DNA of 57,225 bases from contig JAKVBX010000023.1 of the NCBI GenBank assembly GCA_022446795.1, positions 1 through 57,225 of the forward strand. The letters are read 5' to 3'. Each line of letters begins with the position of its first letter. Positions within the stretch are counted from its first letter, which is position 1. This DNA comes from Phycisphaerales bacterium (GTDB taxonomy: Bacteria; Planctomycetota; Phycisphaerae; Phycisphaerales; SM1A02). The notes under the pieces were generated by a model. The model did no database searches and was not told the DNA's origin. It worked only from the letters and a program-made list of their open reading frames with translations. A program made the translations under genes and the position numbers. Shown one piece after another: positions 1 through 12,185 of this stretch.

Positions 1-1170
1 GATGCGCCACACCTGGTGATCACCGGCCTCAACGAACACATGATTCCCTCGGCGGCCTCAGTCGATCCCTGGCTTCCGGAACCCGTTCGCGAGGCGCTCG
101 ACCTGTCCTCGCAGCGGCGACGGACCGCGCGTGATGCGTGGCTGCTGACGGCCATTCTCCAGGGTGGTCGCTCGGTCACGCTGGTGACCGCTCGTCGCGC
201 CGACCTGGGTGACCCCTTGATTCCGAGTCGACTGCTCCTGCGGGATTCCGGACCGGTACTGGCGCGACGGGTCCAGGACCTGGTTTCGGAGTTTCATCGG
301 GGGCCGGAACTGGTGCAGTGGAGAGCCCAGGCCGAGGTCGACAGCGCCTTCACGCCTCGCTACATGCCCGAGGGCGAGCCCGTGATCAACCACATGTCGG
401 TCACGGCCTTCAAGCGATTCCTTTCGTCGCCCTCGAACTTCCTCCTGGAACGAGACGAACGCCTGCGATTGACCACGGTCGAGACGCTGGATGCACTGGA
501 CCCGATGGGATTCGGGTCGCTGGTTCACGAGGTCCTGGAACAGTGGGGCCGGGAGGAGATGGACCGTCACGAGGTTGACGCCGAGACGATCGAGCGTGAC
601 TTGCTGGCGATGCTGGACCAGCATGCCCGTGATCGATTCGGGACCCGGCCAACACCCGGCGTGCGGTTGCAGATCTCCATCGCGGCGCACCGCCTCCGTG
701 CCTTTGCACCGGTACAGGCCGCGCGATCGGCCGCCGGGTGGCGCATTCACCTGGTCGAGGCTGATTTCTCGCCACGTGGATATCCGCCTCCGATGTTCCC
801 CGGGCCGGATGGACTTCCACTCCGTGGCAAGATCGATCGCGTCGATGTTCACGAGGTCCATGGGTACCAGGCACTCGACTACAAGACCGGCGCGACCGGG
901 CTCGATCCCGTTCAGGCTCACGGGTCGCGGAAGAAGTGGAAGGATCTGCAGCTTCCGCTGTACCGATTCCTGCTTCGGAGCATCGACATCGACGTCCCGT
1001 CCGATGGACTGGGGTACATCACGTTGCCGCCAGATGCGATGCAGTCGGGTGTCAAGATCGCCCGGTGGACCGACGAACAGTTGGACGGGGCGGAAGAGAC
1101 CGGGGCCGAGGTCATCCGGCTCATCACCGGTGGCGGTCTGCTGGCTGCCGCGGAGGCGAGCCTGCCATGA
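1..1170 (+). CDS. addB: AddB-like PD-(D/E)XK nuclease, C-terminal part (5' truncated by window edge)
   Basis: The reading frame is open from base 1, so the gene begins upstream; 389 codons are visible. The protein would be the nuclease partner of the helicase-nuclease encoded next, processing double-strand DNA ends for recombination. The visible part carries a PD-(D/E)XK nuclease: a conserved His in FGSLVHEVLEQW (visible residue 176), Asp in GKIDRVD (279) and the DYK triad residues Asp293 and Lys295 in ALDYKTG. The segment SVTAFKRFLSSPSNFLLE aligns with the family signature in which a Cys normally precedes Pro; here it is Ser, and no C-terminal Cys cluster follows, so the iron-sulfur staple of classical AddB appears absent. 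The stop overlaps the next start (ATGA), as in an addB-addA operon. The assignment rests on the nuclease fold plus context, because the helicase-like half is outside the window. Confidence 0.75.
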   Translation, partial: DAPHLVITGLNEHMIPSAASVDPWLPEPVREALDLSSQRRRTARDAWLLTAILQGGRSVTLVTARRADLGDPLIPSRLLLRDSGPVLARRVQDLVSEFHRGPELVQWRAQAEVDSAFTPRYMPEGEPVINHMSVTAFKRFLSSPSNFLLERDERLRLTTVETLDALDPMGFGSLVHEVLEQWGREEMDRHEVDAETIERDLLAMLDQHARDRFGTRPTPGVRLQISIAAHRLRAFAPVQAARSAAGWRIHLVEADFSPRGYPPPMFPGPDGLPLRGKIDRVDVHEVHGYQALDYKTGATGLDPVQAHGSRKKWKDLQLPLYRFLLRSIDIDVPSDGLGYITLPPDAMQSGVKIARWTDEQLDGAEETGAEVIRLITGGGLLAAAEASLP

Positions 1171-4100
1171 TCGGTGAACGAACACTCATCACGGCCAACG
1201 CAGGCTGCGGCAAGACCTGGACGCTGGCCAATCGATGTATCGGTTGGATGCTGGCCCACCGACGGGCCACGGGTCATGCGCAACCAGCCGGCCTGGTTGC
1301 GGCGACCTTCACTCGAAAGGCCGCGGGGGAAATCCTGCACAAGTTGCTGCGACACCTCGCGGATGCGGCTCTCGATCCGACCAGGATCGACGAGTTCGCG
1401 GTCGGCATCGACATCGATCCGCCGCCATCCTCCGATGAGTTCATCGAGGTTCTCGAGGATCTCGTGGCCAGCCTGCATCGACTGCAGTTCGGCACCCTGG
1501 ACGGGTTCTTTCATCGCATCGCCGCCACCTTCGCCAGCGAGATCGGCATGCCGGCCGGGTGGACCATCGGTGACGATCCCACGATGAGTGCGCTCCAGGC
1601 CCGGGCCCTGGACGATCTGCTGGATGCCTGTGAACAGAGCACCATTGACACGCTGGTCCTCGAGGCCGAGCGGGAGATTCTCAAGTCACGGGTTCATGAT
1701 CAACTGCTTCCAATCGTGTTCGGGAAGAGTGGCCGCGGGGGCCTGCGCTCGACCTGGCGGCAGACGCTGTTGACCTCCAGTGATGCCGAACCATGGCGTC
1801 GACTGGATGATCTTCCGGATGATGCCATCGCGCCCGGTGCGAGGCGACAGACGGTCGAGGCGATCGAGGAGGCCTGCGCAGCGCTCGAGATGGCGGCGGT
1901 TCCAGTCGCCAGTTCAACGGGGCAACCGCGGAAAAGATGGGTCACGGCCCGCCAGAAGGTCCTGGCGATGGTCGGTATGCACCAGTGGCAGTCGGTCCTG
2001 GTGAATACGATCGTGACCCGGATCTCGGCCGGCGAGGAGTACGACTCGGCGATGGCGCCTGTGGAGTTCGCTGATGCCCTGGCGACGATCGTGGCCCATG
2101 CCCGGGCGGAACTCGTGGCGGCCCTGCGGTCGCGCATGCGGGCCTGGCGGCTCGTGCTGCACGGCATCGACCTGGCCGCGGCCCGTCGGCAGCGGGAGGC
2201 GGGGGTCTACAGTTTCCAGGACATCGCCGATCACCTGGCCCGTGCCAACCTCCTGTCGAATGCCAATCGTGACTGGTTGCAGTTTCGCCTGGATGCGGAA
2301 CTGCGGGACCTGGCGCTGGATGAGTTCCAGGACACCTCCGATGCGCAGTTCGAGGTCATCCGGCCGATCATCAGCGAGATCCTCGCCGGTGAAGGCGGGC
2401 ATGAACTGCCACGCAGCATGCTCGTGGTGGCCGATCCCAAGCAGTCCATCTACGGTTGGCGCGGGGGAACACCATCACTGCTCCAGGTGCTGCGTGACAT
2501 GGGCGAGGGGGAACTCCAGCAGGGGACACTTGATCGCAGCTATCGATCCGGTCCGGCCATCATCGATTTCGTCAACGACGTCTTCGGATCGCTGGAGACC
2601 AACTCATCGCTTGATGGCGTCTCGCTTCCGACGATTCCGGCCGGAACGCTCTCGCGATGTGGCCTGCCCGAGATCGACACGTCGACAACGCCGGTGAAGC
2701 GGGCCCTTCGCAACTGGCAGTTCGATCACCATGAGACCGCGTTTCCGGACACGCCCAGTGCCATCATGGCCTGGCGGATCGATCCGGATGATGAGGATGA
2801 CGAGGACGGGACCCCCATGACCCGACGCGTCGTCGACATCGTGCGGAAACGGTCCGCGGTGTCGGGGAGCATCGGGATCCTGTTGCCGACGAATGCCCTG
2901 GTGAGCGAGGTCGTCACGGCGCTTCGCGCCGCGGGGCTCGACGCCAGCGAGGAAGGGTCCGGGGCCCTGACGGAGTCCTGCGCCGTGCATGATCTGCTCG
3001 CCCTGCTTCGGCTTGCCGATCACCCCGGGAATCGCGACGCGGCCTATGACGTATCGCATTCACCACTTGGTCCGATGGTCGGGCTTCCACCGCTGGAGAC
3101 CATCCCGCCTGCGGATCGCAGTGACATCCTCTCCCGAGTTTCCCGGTCCCTGCGGAGACGGGCCATTGACGAGGGACTCGAAGGGCTGCTGGTCTCGCTG
3201 TGCCAGGAGATGGAACCTCATTCGGACGCCAAGGACCGACAGGCCCTGCGGCACTGCGTCGACCTGGCCGCGGCGTGGCGACCAGGCGGTGTTCTACGGT
3301 TGTCGGATTTCGTTCATCACGTCGAGGCATCATCGGCCGGGGAGCCCTCCGGCGCCGCGGTCCGCGTCATGACGATGCACACGGCCAAGGGCCTGGAATT
3401 CGACGAGGTCATTCTCCCGACGCTCGATGAGTTGATGGTCAAGCAGGGTCATGGCGGTGCATGCACGGCACTGTCGCTGGCACAGGGCGAACCGGCACAG
3501 ATCGTCCTGCCCCAGCTCGCCGAGCCACTTCGACAGCATGCACCCGTGCTGGAAGTCGCCGCGCAGCGACAGTGGGAACTGAACCTCGGGGATCGGTTGT
3601 CCCTGCTCTACGTGATCGTGACGCGCGCCCGTCGCGTCCTCAACCTCGTTCTGCAGGCCGACGAGAAGCTGCCCGGTGAGAAGTTGACATCAGCCAACGT
3701 CATTCGGGCCGCGCTGCCGGATCTTGATGAAGCCCTTCGAACCGGCCGCGAGGACAAGCAGGGCCGAATCTGGATGCAATCTGCTGCCGGTTGGAGCGAT
3801 GAGACGGTCGTACCGTATTTCGTGGAAGAACCCACCAGTGGCATGAGGCCCATTCAGGTGGCGGAAACCGAGGACACCGGTTCGGTCACGCCATCGGCCA
3901 GCACGACGGAGGCGCTCTCGGACCGCTTCCGCGCCTGGAACACCCGGGCCCGCCGACGTGGAACGCTGTTGCACGAGTTGTTCGGCGCCATCGACTGGCT
4001 CGAGGACGGTCGCCCCGACGACGCGGCCATCGAGGCGGCCATCGCCCGGGCGACCATCGGCGCTCGCCGGCCACCGACCTCCGCCGAGCAGGAGGAGGCG

Positions 4101-4474
4101 ATCGAGGTCTTCCAGGCCGCGCTGGATGACGAGGCGATCGCCCATCGGCTCAGCCGGAAGGCCTATGCCGAGCACGGCGCGGACACGCTGGAGGTGCTCC
4201 AGGAATGGCCGATCCTGGAACGCATCGACGGCCGACTGGTCCGGGGCCGGATCGACCGGATGGTCGTGGGTCGACGAGGCGGCGAGATCGTGTTCATCGA
4301 CATCGTGGACTTCAAGTCCGGCCGGATCGAGGATGACCAGGCCGAGGTGGACGCCATCGAGTACTACCGACCACAGGTCGAGTTCTACGTGGAGTCGGCC
4401 CTGGTGCACTTTGAACTTGATCCAGCCACGGTCACCGGTCGGCTGCTGTTCATCGAAGCGGGCCGGGACCTACC

Positions 4475-6734
<2,260 letters not shown>

Positions 6735-6738
6735 ATGA

Positions 6739-7605
6739 TCACGGGTCCGTGAGGACACCGCTGTCCCGCAGGGTGGACTCGATGGCCTGGCGCTCTCGCC
6801 GCATCTCGTCGTCGCTCTCCAGCCAGTTGTGGTTCCCCTTGAGCATGATCAACGTGCTCTGGGAGGCCAGCTCGTGCAGGCGTGGCGCATGGCTGGCCGG
6901 GATGATGCTGTCCTGGTCGCGGGGGAGCAGGAGCAGGGGGACATCCAGTTCCTGCACGGCCAGGTCGCTGCGGAACGGACTTCGGACCATGAACGGTGGG
7001 ACACCGAAGCGCCAGGCCATCGAGTCGAGCCGCGATGGCGGAACCATCATGAGCATGGCCTTCGGTGGTTCCTGGAGCGCCACCTGGGCCAGCACGCTGC
7101 ATCCGATGGACCGACCCAGGTAGGCGATCCGATCGGGATCCACGTCCGGTCGTTTCCGGAGTTGCTCGACGAACGCGATCGTGTCGGGAACGATGACGCG
7201 TTGTGACGGCGAGCCGGTGCTTCGTCCGTACCCGCGGTACTCCACCAGGAGGACATGGAGCCCCAGTTCGGTCAGCCACCGCAGGTCGAGGTTGTCGTCG
7301 ATGACCTCGGCATTGCCATGGGTGAAGACGACGGCACCGGCTGGTTGATCAGCGGAGGCCCCTTCGGCCGGAATCAACCAGGCTTCGACCCGTTCACCAT
7401 CGTCGGTGTCCAGCCAGATCGACTCCACGCCGGGGGGGACGTTCGCGAGCAGGCGATCCGGTCCGATCATCCCCCGGGGAAACATGAGCCGGTGCTGCAT
7501 CGTCCAGACGAGCACGACCCAGACCACCCAGATGATGATGAAGAGGAGCAGCATGCGGGCGACTCTAGCAGTCCATCGAGGTGATGTTCGGTTCGTGGGC
7601 ATCAT
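6739..7605 (-). CDS. Membrane-anchored alpha/beta hydrolase
   Basis: Serine hydrolase of 288 residues with one N-terminal membrane helix (residues about 18-34), so the catalytic domain is probably periplasmic or membrane-associated. The nucleophile elbow is GRSIG (Ser167). The acid is likely in PRDQDSIIPASH and the histidine in KGNHNW near the C-terminus. The oxyanion-side motif FTHGNAE and EYRGYGRSTGSP resemble the YsgA/BEM46-like (DUF1749/abhydrolase) group. Substrate unknown. It is the last gene of a minus-strand run, starting 12 bases after the permease stop, so it is probably co-transcribed with the peptide-transport-like genes. A second Met codon three bases in is an equally possible start. 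Confidence 0.85.
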   Translation of the reverse strand: MMPTNRTSPRWTARVARMLLLFIIIWVVWVVLVWTMQHRLMFPRGMIGPDRLLANVPPGVESIWLDTDDGERVEAWLIPAEGASADQPAGAVVFTHGNAEVIDDNLDLRWLTELGLHVLLVEYRGYGRSTGSPSQRVIVPDTIAFVEQLRKRPDVDPDRIAYLGRSIGCSVLAQVALQEPPKAMLMMVPPSRLDSMAWRFGVPPFMVRSPFRSDLAVQELDVPLLLLPRDQDSIIPASHAPRLHELASQSTLIMLKGNHNWLESDDEMRRERQAIESTLRDSGVLTDP

Positions 7606-7617
7606 GAGAATCCGGGA

Positions 7618-8574
7618 TCACGCCAGGCGGATCCGGGGATCAAACCAACCATAGAGGAAGTCGACAACGAGATTGAAGAGGACAAGCAGGGCGCTGTACA
7701 CGAGAACGACGCCCATGATCAGGGTGATGTCCTTGCTCAGCACGGCCTCGATGAAGTGATTGCCGACGCCGGGAACCGCGAAGACCCGTTCGATGACGAA
7801 CGAACCGGTCATGGCGGCTGCGGTGGCCGGGCCGAGGTAGGAGAGAACCGGCAGGAAGGCATTGCGGAGGGCATGGCGAAGCAGGATGGTGCGCTCCGGC
7901 AGTCCGGCGGCCCGAAGGGTGCGCACATGGTCGGAGGCCATCTGCTCCAGCATGCCCGCTCGTGTCAGTCGGCCGATGTAGGCGGCGAATGGCAAGGACA
8001 ATGCCAGGGCCGGCAGGACCATGTGCTGGGGCTGCCCCCAGCCGCTGACGGGAAACCAGTCCAACCAGAGACCGCCGACCAGGAGGAGCGCGGTGCCGGT
8101 CACGAAGGCGGGGAGGCTGATCCCGATCAACGCAATCAACAGGCTCAACAGGTCCAGCCACGACCCCGGTCTCGCCGCGGCCAACACCCCGGTCGTGATC
8201 CCGATGAGGCAGGCCATCGCCATGGCCAGCAGTCCCAGGGTCATCGACACGGGCAACTGGGCTGCGAGGATCTCATTGACGGTCCAGTTCTCATGTCGCA
8301 GGCTCGGGCCCAGGTCGAAGACCGGGCCACTGTGATCACCCATGACCCAGGACACGCCGGTGGCGTTGCCCAGGTAGTCCCAGTAGAAGGACCACGGGTT
8401 GTCGAGCTGATACTGCTGCTGCATGGCCTCGACGACTTCCGGCGGCGGTTGGCGGGCTTCGGACTTCTCAAGCGGACTGCCTGGGATCAGCCAGACCAGC
8501 ACGAACGTCAACGTGTAGACCGCCAGCAGGATCAGCGGCAACTGCAACAGGCGTCGCAGGACGAGCCGCGTCAT
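7618..8574 (-). CDS. oppB: OppB/DppB-type ABC transporter permease
   Basis: Inner-membrane permease of a peptide/nickel-type ABC importer, 318 residues, with the N-terminal helix LPLILLAVYTLTFVLVWLIPGSP typical of OppB and about six membrane segments. The EAA-like loop that contacts the ATPase is visible as RAAGLPERTILLRHALRNAF, followed by PVLSYLGPATAAAMTGSFVIE. The start at 8574 overlaps the TGA of the binding-protein gene (ATGA), so the two are translationally coupled. The usual partner genes oppC, oppD and oppF are not next to it; instead a hydrolase follows. The partner permease and ATPases must be encoded elsewhere if the transporter works as a standard heterodimer. Confidence 0.93.
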   Translation of the reverse strand: MTRLVLRRLLQLPLILLAVYTLTFVLVWLIPGSPLEKSEARQPPPEVVEAMQQQYQLDNPWSFYWDYLGNATGVSWVMGDHSGPVFDLGPSLRHENWTVNEILAAQLPVSMTLGLLAMAMACLIGITTGVLAAARPGSWLDLLSLLIALIGISLPAFVTGTALLLVGGLWLDWFPVSGWGQPQHMVLPALALSLPFAAYIGRLTRAGMLEQMASDHVRTLRAAGLPERTILLRHALRNAFLPVLSYLGPATAAAMTGSFVIERVFAVPGVGNHFIEAVLSKDITLIMGVVLVYSALLVLFNLVVDFLYGWFDPRIRLA

Positions 8575-10781
8575 GGCTGGACCTCCGCACGGGGCTGGAG
8601 ATTCCAGAGGTAATGCGTCAATCGCGGGTGATGGGTGACGCCAGTCAATCGAGCCGGGTCGTACATCGTGATGTCGACCAACTGGCACACCGGCATCAAT
8701 GGCATCTCCTGCTGGAAGAGCATCGCCTCCAGTTCCGAAAGATCCCGGAGCCGCTTGGCCGGATCGGTCTCGGCCGCGGCCGCGTCCAGCGCGGCGTCGA
8801 CGTCCGGGTTCGAGAAGCCGCGGTCGTTGTTGCCATCGCTGGATCGGCACAGTTCGAGGAAGGTCGTGGGGTCTCCGTAGTCGCCATACCAGCGGCCGCG
8901 GGCGACCATGAAGTTCCCTTTGCGGAGATCATCCTTGAAGAACTTCGTGTCCTGGCCCAGGAGCACGATCGGAACACCCAGGTGTCGCTGCCACTGGTCG
9001 CGCAGTTCCACCGCCATGCGGGCGAAGCGCGGCGAACCGGTCGTGTAGAGGACCTCGACATCGGGGAACTCGACACCGTCCGTGTTCTCGGGTCGACCAT
9101 CACCATCTCGATCGAACCAGCCTGCCTCGGCCAGTTGTGCGCGAGCCTGATCCGGGTCGAATCCGAGTCCGCTCGGTGAGATGTAGCCCGGGATGGACCC
9201 GGGCGGCACCAGCGTGGAGGCGACCGGCTCACCGAGCCGGGTCACGTTCCGGACGATCGACTCCTTGTCACAGGCCTGGGCGAATGCGCGCCGAACGGCG
9301 GGATCCGCGAACGGATTCGGGCGACCGTCTGCCAGTTGCGGCCGGCAGTTGAAGGAGAAGAAGTCCGTTCCGAAGACCGGGATGGCGTGAATATCACGTC
9401 GCTCCTCATCACCCGGGACCGGCCCCGTTGCCAGCTGTTCAACATCGACGCCTTCGCCGAGACGTTTTTCGTAGCGGGCCTTCTGCGCCAACAGGTCGAC
9501 ACGGCAATCGGCGGCGACGCCGGTGAGCCAGTCGACTTCTCCCGTGAGGTAGGACAGCACCGCGGTATTGGGATCGGGGATGGAGCGAATCTCGATCGTG
9601 TCGAAGCCGACCATCCCGGGATCGTGGTAGGTATCGGATCGAGACAACCGCATGTCCCGCTTGTACCGCCACTCGTCGAGTTGGTAGGGGCCGTTGCCGA
9701 TCAGTGTCCCGGGGCGAGCCCATCGGTGCGATTGGATGAGGCGTCCGGTATCAGCGGAGACATCGATTCCGCGCCGCTGGTCGAACGATGGTCGCGGAAC
9801 CGTGTTCCAACCGGACTCGATGATGGCCTGTCGCGTGTCGGCGTCGACGGCCCAGTCCTCCACGGCCGGTCGGTAGACGGGGCTGGCCGGTGCGAAGGCC
9901 AGCAGGTCCGGGAAGTAGGGGACGGGTTGTTCCAGTTCGACGACGAGTTGGTCTGGTCCCTCGACCGTGATACCGACATCGGAGGCGAACCGATCTTCGA
10001 CCTGCTCCCACATCCATCGGGCCTCGGCCTGCCGCGAGACTGGTTCATCAAGCGCGGCCAGCAGGGATCGGTGAATGGGTGAGTTGTCCAGGACGTCGGA
10101 CAGGTTCTCCCCGGAGGACAGGGCCTGTTCCAGCGCGGCGTGTTCCTCGGCCAGCGCCCCGGGGTCCATTACCGCCCAGTTGATGTCCGTGGGTCGATCA
10201 GACGCTTCGGCGAGGGTGGACAGTCGGTCAAGGAAGGCGCGGGTCGACCTGGTGCGCGTGTCGGGATCAGTGGCCTGCCACGGGTCGGCGACGAAGGCGG
10301 CAAGTTGCGCCTGTCGCCAGTCCCAGAAGGACTGGGCGCCGTCGATGACGAAGAAGAGATTCGAATAGTCCGCCGCCGTGTCCGGAAGGAGGAGCCGCAT
10401 CCAGGACCACGCGAAGTCCTGTGCCGTGACCGGGGCGCCATCGGACCAGCGGGCTCCTGGACGCAACTGGAATTGGAATCGCCGGCCAGTGGAATCGACC
10501 GACCAGTCCGAGGCGGCGGCTGGTTCCAGCGTGAAGTCCTCGATGTTCCAGCGAAGCAGGCCCTCGTAGAGGGCATAGGCGAGTCGCATGTCCGCGAGAT
10601 AGCTCATCCGTTGCGGATCGAGCGTGAAGACTTCGTTCTCGCCGGCGATGACGATGTCGGCCCGGGGTCGACGGTCGCCGGTGCTGATCAGCACGGCGAT
10701 CACGAGCACGAGGAACACAAGTGGAAGCAACAGTCCCTTCACGACACCGCAAGTGTAGTCGCGGGACGACCGGGCCCGCAT
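8571..10781 (-). CDS. oppA: OppA-like extracellular solute-binding protein (family 5), membrane-anchored
   Basis: Family 5 solute-binding protein of 736 residues, longer than the usual 520-560. It captures peptides or similar ligands for the permease encoded next. Visible family features are DIVIAGENEVFTLDPQ, the cluster around LYEGLLRWN, ARWSDGAPVTAQDFAWSW, and RRAFAQACDKESIVRNV. There is no lipobox; a hydrophobic segment at residues 17-34 would serve as an uncleaved anchor or signal. The extra length lies mainly at about residues 150-270, an Asp/Glu/Ala-rich stretch (ADPWQATDPDTRTRSTRAFL onward) interrupting the binding lobe. The ATG at 10781 is used; a GTG at 10742 just before the membrane segment is an alternative. 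A TATAAC hexamer at 10829-10834 on this strand, inside the end of the upstream gene, could be its -10. Confidence 0.9.
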   Translation of the reverse strand: MRARSSRDYTCGVVKGLLLPLVFLVLVIAVLISTGDRRPRADIVIAGENEVFTLDPQRMSYLADMRLAYALYEGLLRWNIEDFTLEPAAASDWSVDSTGRRFQFQLRPGARWSDGAPVTAQDFAWSWMRLLLPDTAADYSNLFFVIDGAQSFWDWRQAQLAAFVADPWQATDPDTRTRSTRAFLDRLSTLAEASDRPTDINWAVMDPGALAEEHAALEQALSSGENLSDVLDNSPIHRSLLAALDEPVSRQAEARWMWEQVEDRFASDVGITVEGPDQLVVELEQPVPYFPDLLAFAPASPVYRPAVEDWAVDADTRQAIIESGWNTVPRPSFDQRRGIDVSADTGRLIQSHRWARPGTLIGNGPYQLDEWRYKRDMRLSRSDTYHDPGMVGFDTIEIRSIPDPNTAVLSYLTGEVDWLTGVAADCRVDLLAQKARYEKRLGEGVDVEQLATGPVPGDEERRDIHAIPVFGTDFFSFNCRPQLADGRPNPFADPAVRRAFAQACDKESIVRNVTRLGEPVASTLVPPGSIPGYISPSGLGFDPDQARAQLAEAGWFDRDGDGRPENTDGVEFPDVEVLYTTGSPRFARMAVELRDQWQRHLGVPIVLLGQDTKFFKDDLRKGNFMVARGRWYGDYGDPTTFLELCRSSDGNNDRGFSNPDVDAALDAAAAETDPAKRLRDLSELEAMLFQQEMPLMPVCQLVDITMYDPARLTGVTHHPRLTHYLWNLQPRAEVQP

Positions 10782-10821
10782 GGTCGTGGACCGGTCTTGC
10801 CGAGGGGTGCCGTGGAGGGGG

Positions 10822-11901
10822 CTAGTTGTTATAGGGTCGAGCGGTCAGGACGACCTGCCACTTGTCTCGACTCTCCGCCAGTCCGGACGAGTTGCCCTGG
10901 TCCCAGAGCTCACGGCCCGGGGTGACGGCGGGGGCGGATTGCCCGGATCGCAGGTGGGAATCGACCAGTTTCAGCGTGGTTTCGCTGGAGTCGATCAACT
11001 GTCCCGCGGCCTGCTCCAGTTCCGGGTCGTTCCTGATGTCCTTCTCGTTGACGAGAAGAATGTCGTAGACCCGGCCGAGCTGGGGCGCGGCCAGGAGGCC
11101 GATATTCCGTTGTTCACGCATCAACTGTGGGTCGATGTACTGGTTTCGGATCAACACCAGCGTCGGCCGCAGGGCCAGCAGCAGGCTGGCGGGTGCGGAC
11201 CCTTCTTCCAGGCGGTCGATCGTCTTGCCGACGACATCGAACTCCAGCTTGATGGCGTGCTTACGCAGGTCTTCACCGCCGGCATTCTCGGCCCGGGTAT
11301 TCCGAACGGCGTTGTCGAGTGTCTCCAACTCGCGGCGGAGAACCAGTGGATCGGTCTCCATCATGGCACTGCGAGCAATGACCCGGAGGCTGCCCTTGAT
11401 CTTGTCCGTTCGGATGCTGTCGGCATTCAGGCACCGACCGATTCCGATGGCGGCCCAGAGTCGAACCTGCGGACGCTTCTCCAGGTCCGGCTCGACGTGG
11501 TCATCCAGGAGGCTCAACGCCGACGGGATCGCCAGGGTGGAGGCCACCTGCATCGCATTGATGGACTTGTAGGTGCTGGGACCCTTGGCGAGCTTCTCCA
11601 TGATCGGAACAAGCGTCTTGCCATAGGTCGTGCGGAACATGAGGCTCGCCGGGCGTCCCGAGACGGTGCGGAGCGGACGGGTCAGCCGGTCGCGGGCTTC
11701 CTGGACAACGCCAGGATCCGAATCACCCAACCGGTTGCCCCAGTACTCGGCGTAGGCGGCGATCTTGCCCGACTGCGTGCTGTCAAGCGAGGTGGCCGTC
11801 GTGAGTCGATCAATGCCGTCCGGCGGCGCGGCATGCACGATGGTCGCGGGCATGCAGAGCAGTGCCAGGACGATGGCGAGATGGCTCAGGCGAGTGAAGA
11901 T
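10822..11901 (-). CDS. Secreted helical-repeat protein of unknown function, apparent ATC start
   Basis: Not recognised. The predicted product is 359 residues with a Sec signal peptide ending ATIVHA before APPDG, followed by alpha-helical segments with HEAT-like spacing (STLAIPSALSLLDDHVEPD, RLWAAIGIGRCLNADS). No catalytic motif is visible. No ATG, GTG or TTG precedes the signal peptide closely. In-frame TTG (11982) and GTG (12177) codons exist, but a TTGACA-18-TACCGT promoter at 11973-12002 would place transcription after them. An AGGAG stands seven bases before an ATC codon at 11901, which would begin exactly at the signal peptide (I/M-FTRLSHLAIVLALLC). I chose ATC for that reason; the start remains uncertain. 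Divergent from the TPR-like gene; its stop is 41 bases before the oppA start. Confidence 0.7.
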   Translation of the reverse strand: MFTRLSHLAIVLALLCMPATIVHAAPPDGIDRLTTATSLDSTQSGKIAAYAEYWGNRLGDSDPGVVQEARDRLTRPLRTVSGRPASLMFRTTYGKTLVPIMEKLAKGPSTYKSINAMQVASTLAIPSALSLLDDHVEPDLEKRPQVRLWAAIGIGRCLNADSIRTDKIKGSLRVIARSAMMETDPLVLRRELETLDNAVRNTRAENAGGEDLRKHAIKLEFDVVGKTIDRLEEGSAPASLLLALRPTLVLIRNQYIDPQLMREQRNIGLLAAPQLGRVYDILLVNEKDIRNDPELEQAAGQLIDSSETTLKLVDSHLRSGQSAPAVTPGRELWDQGNSSGLAESRDKWQVVLTARPYNN

Positions 11902-11972
11902 GGCGAGGCTCCTGGTCTTCGTGGCGGTTCTCGATGCCCGGGGGGTGGATATCCACCGGAATCGAAGCGGTG

Positions 11973-12002
11973 ACGGTATCAATCCTGCAGGGGCATTGTC
12001 AA
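11973..12002 (-). promoter_or_regulatory. Candidate sigma70-type promoter for the minus-strand secreted protein
   Basis: On the minus strand a consensus -35 TTGACA (12002-11997) is followed after 18 bases by TACCGT (11978-11973), which is preceded by TGA so that it reads as an extended -10 (TGnTAnnnT). The predicted transcript starts near 11965, about 64 bases before the ATC start at 11901. Confidence 0.5.
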
Positions 12003-12058
12003 CGATTCCCGATAGGGTACGTGACCCAGTCGGGCTGGGATGCCAATCCGCGTGTGGC

Positions 12059-12083
12059 AGGTCGGCCCGGGCGGACCTACCAT
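12059..12083 (+). promoter_or_regulatory. Near-perfect 20-base palindrome abutting a candidate -10 element
   Basis: AGGTCGGCCCGGGCGGACCT (12059-12078) is a palindrome with a single mismatched pair. It runs into TACCAT (12078-12083), the candidate -10 of the plus-strand TPR-like gene. A palindrome covering the -35/-10 spacer is where a dimeric repressor would sit, but no regulator can be named. Confidence 0.4.
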
Positions 12084-12106
12084 CGCCGTAGGGGATGGAG
12101 TCCCAA

Positions 12107-12155
12107 GGGGGGTCCAGGGGGGGAGATTCGGCCGGATTGGAGCACTGGAGCCCCC
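12107..12155 (+). other. Stem-loop in the leader of the TPR-like gene
   Basis: GGGGGGTCCAG (12107-12117) can pair with CTGGAGCCCCC (12145-12155) over 10 of 11 positions. The 27-base loop holds a second small inverted repeat around GGCCGG. It ends 30 bases before the ATG at 12186, which lacks a clear Shine-Dalgarno, so the fold could influence translation or attenuate transcription. No U-tract follows. Confidence 0.4.
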
Positions 12156-12185
12156 GTGAACCCATTTCAGCGGACACTTTGATTG

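Noticed and set aside
12177-12177. GTG start giving a 451-residue version of the secreted helical protein
   Set aside because: It lies upstream of the predicted promoter and would put about 90 non-signal residues before a perfect signal peptide.
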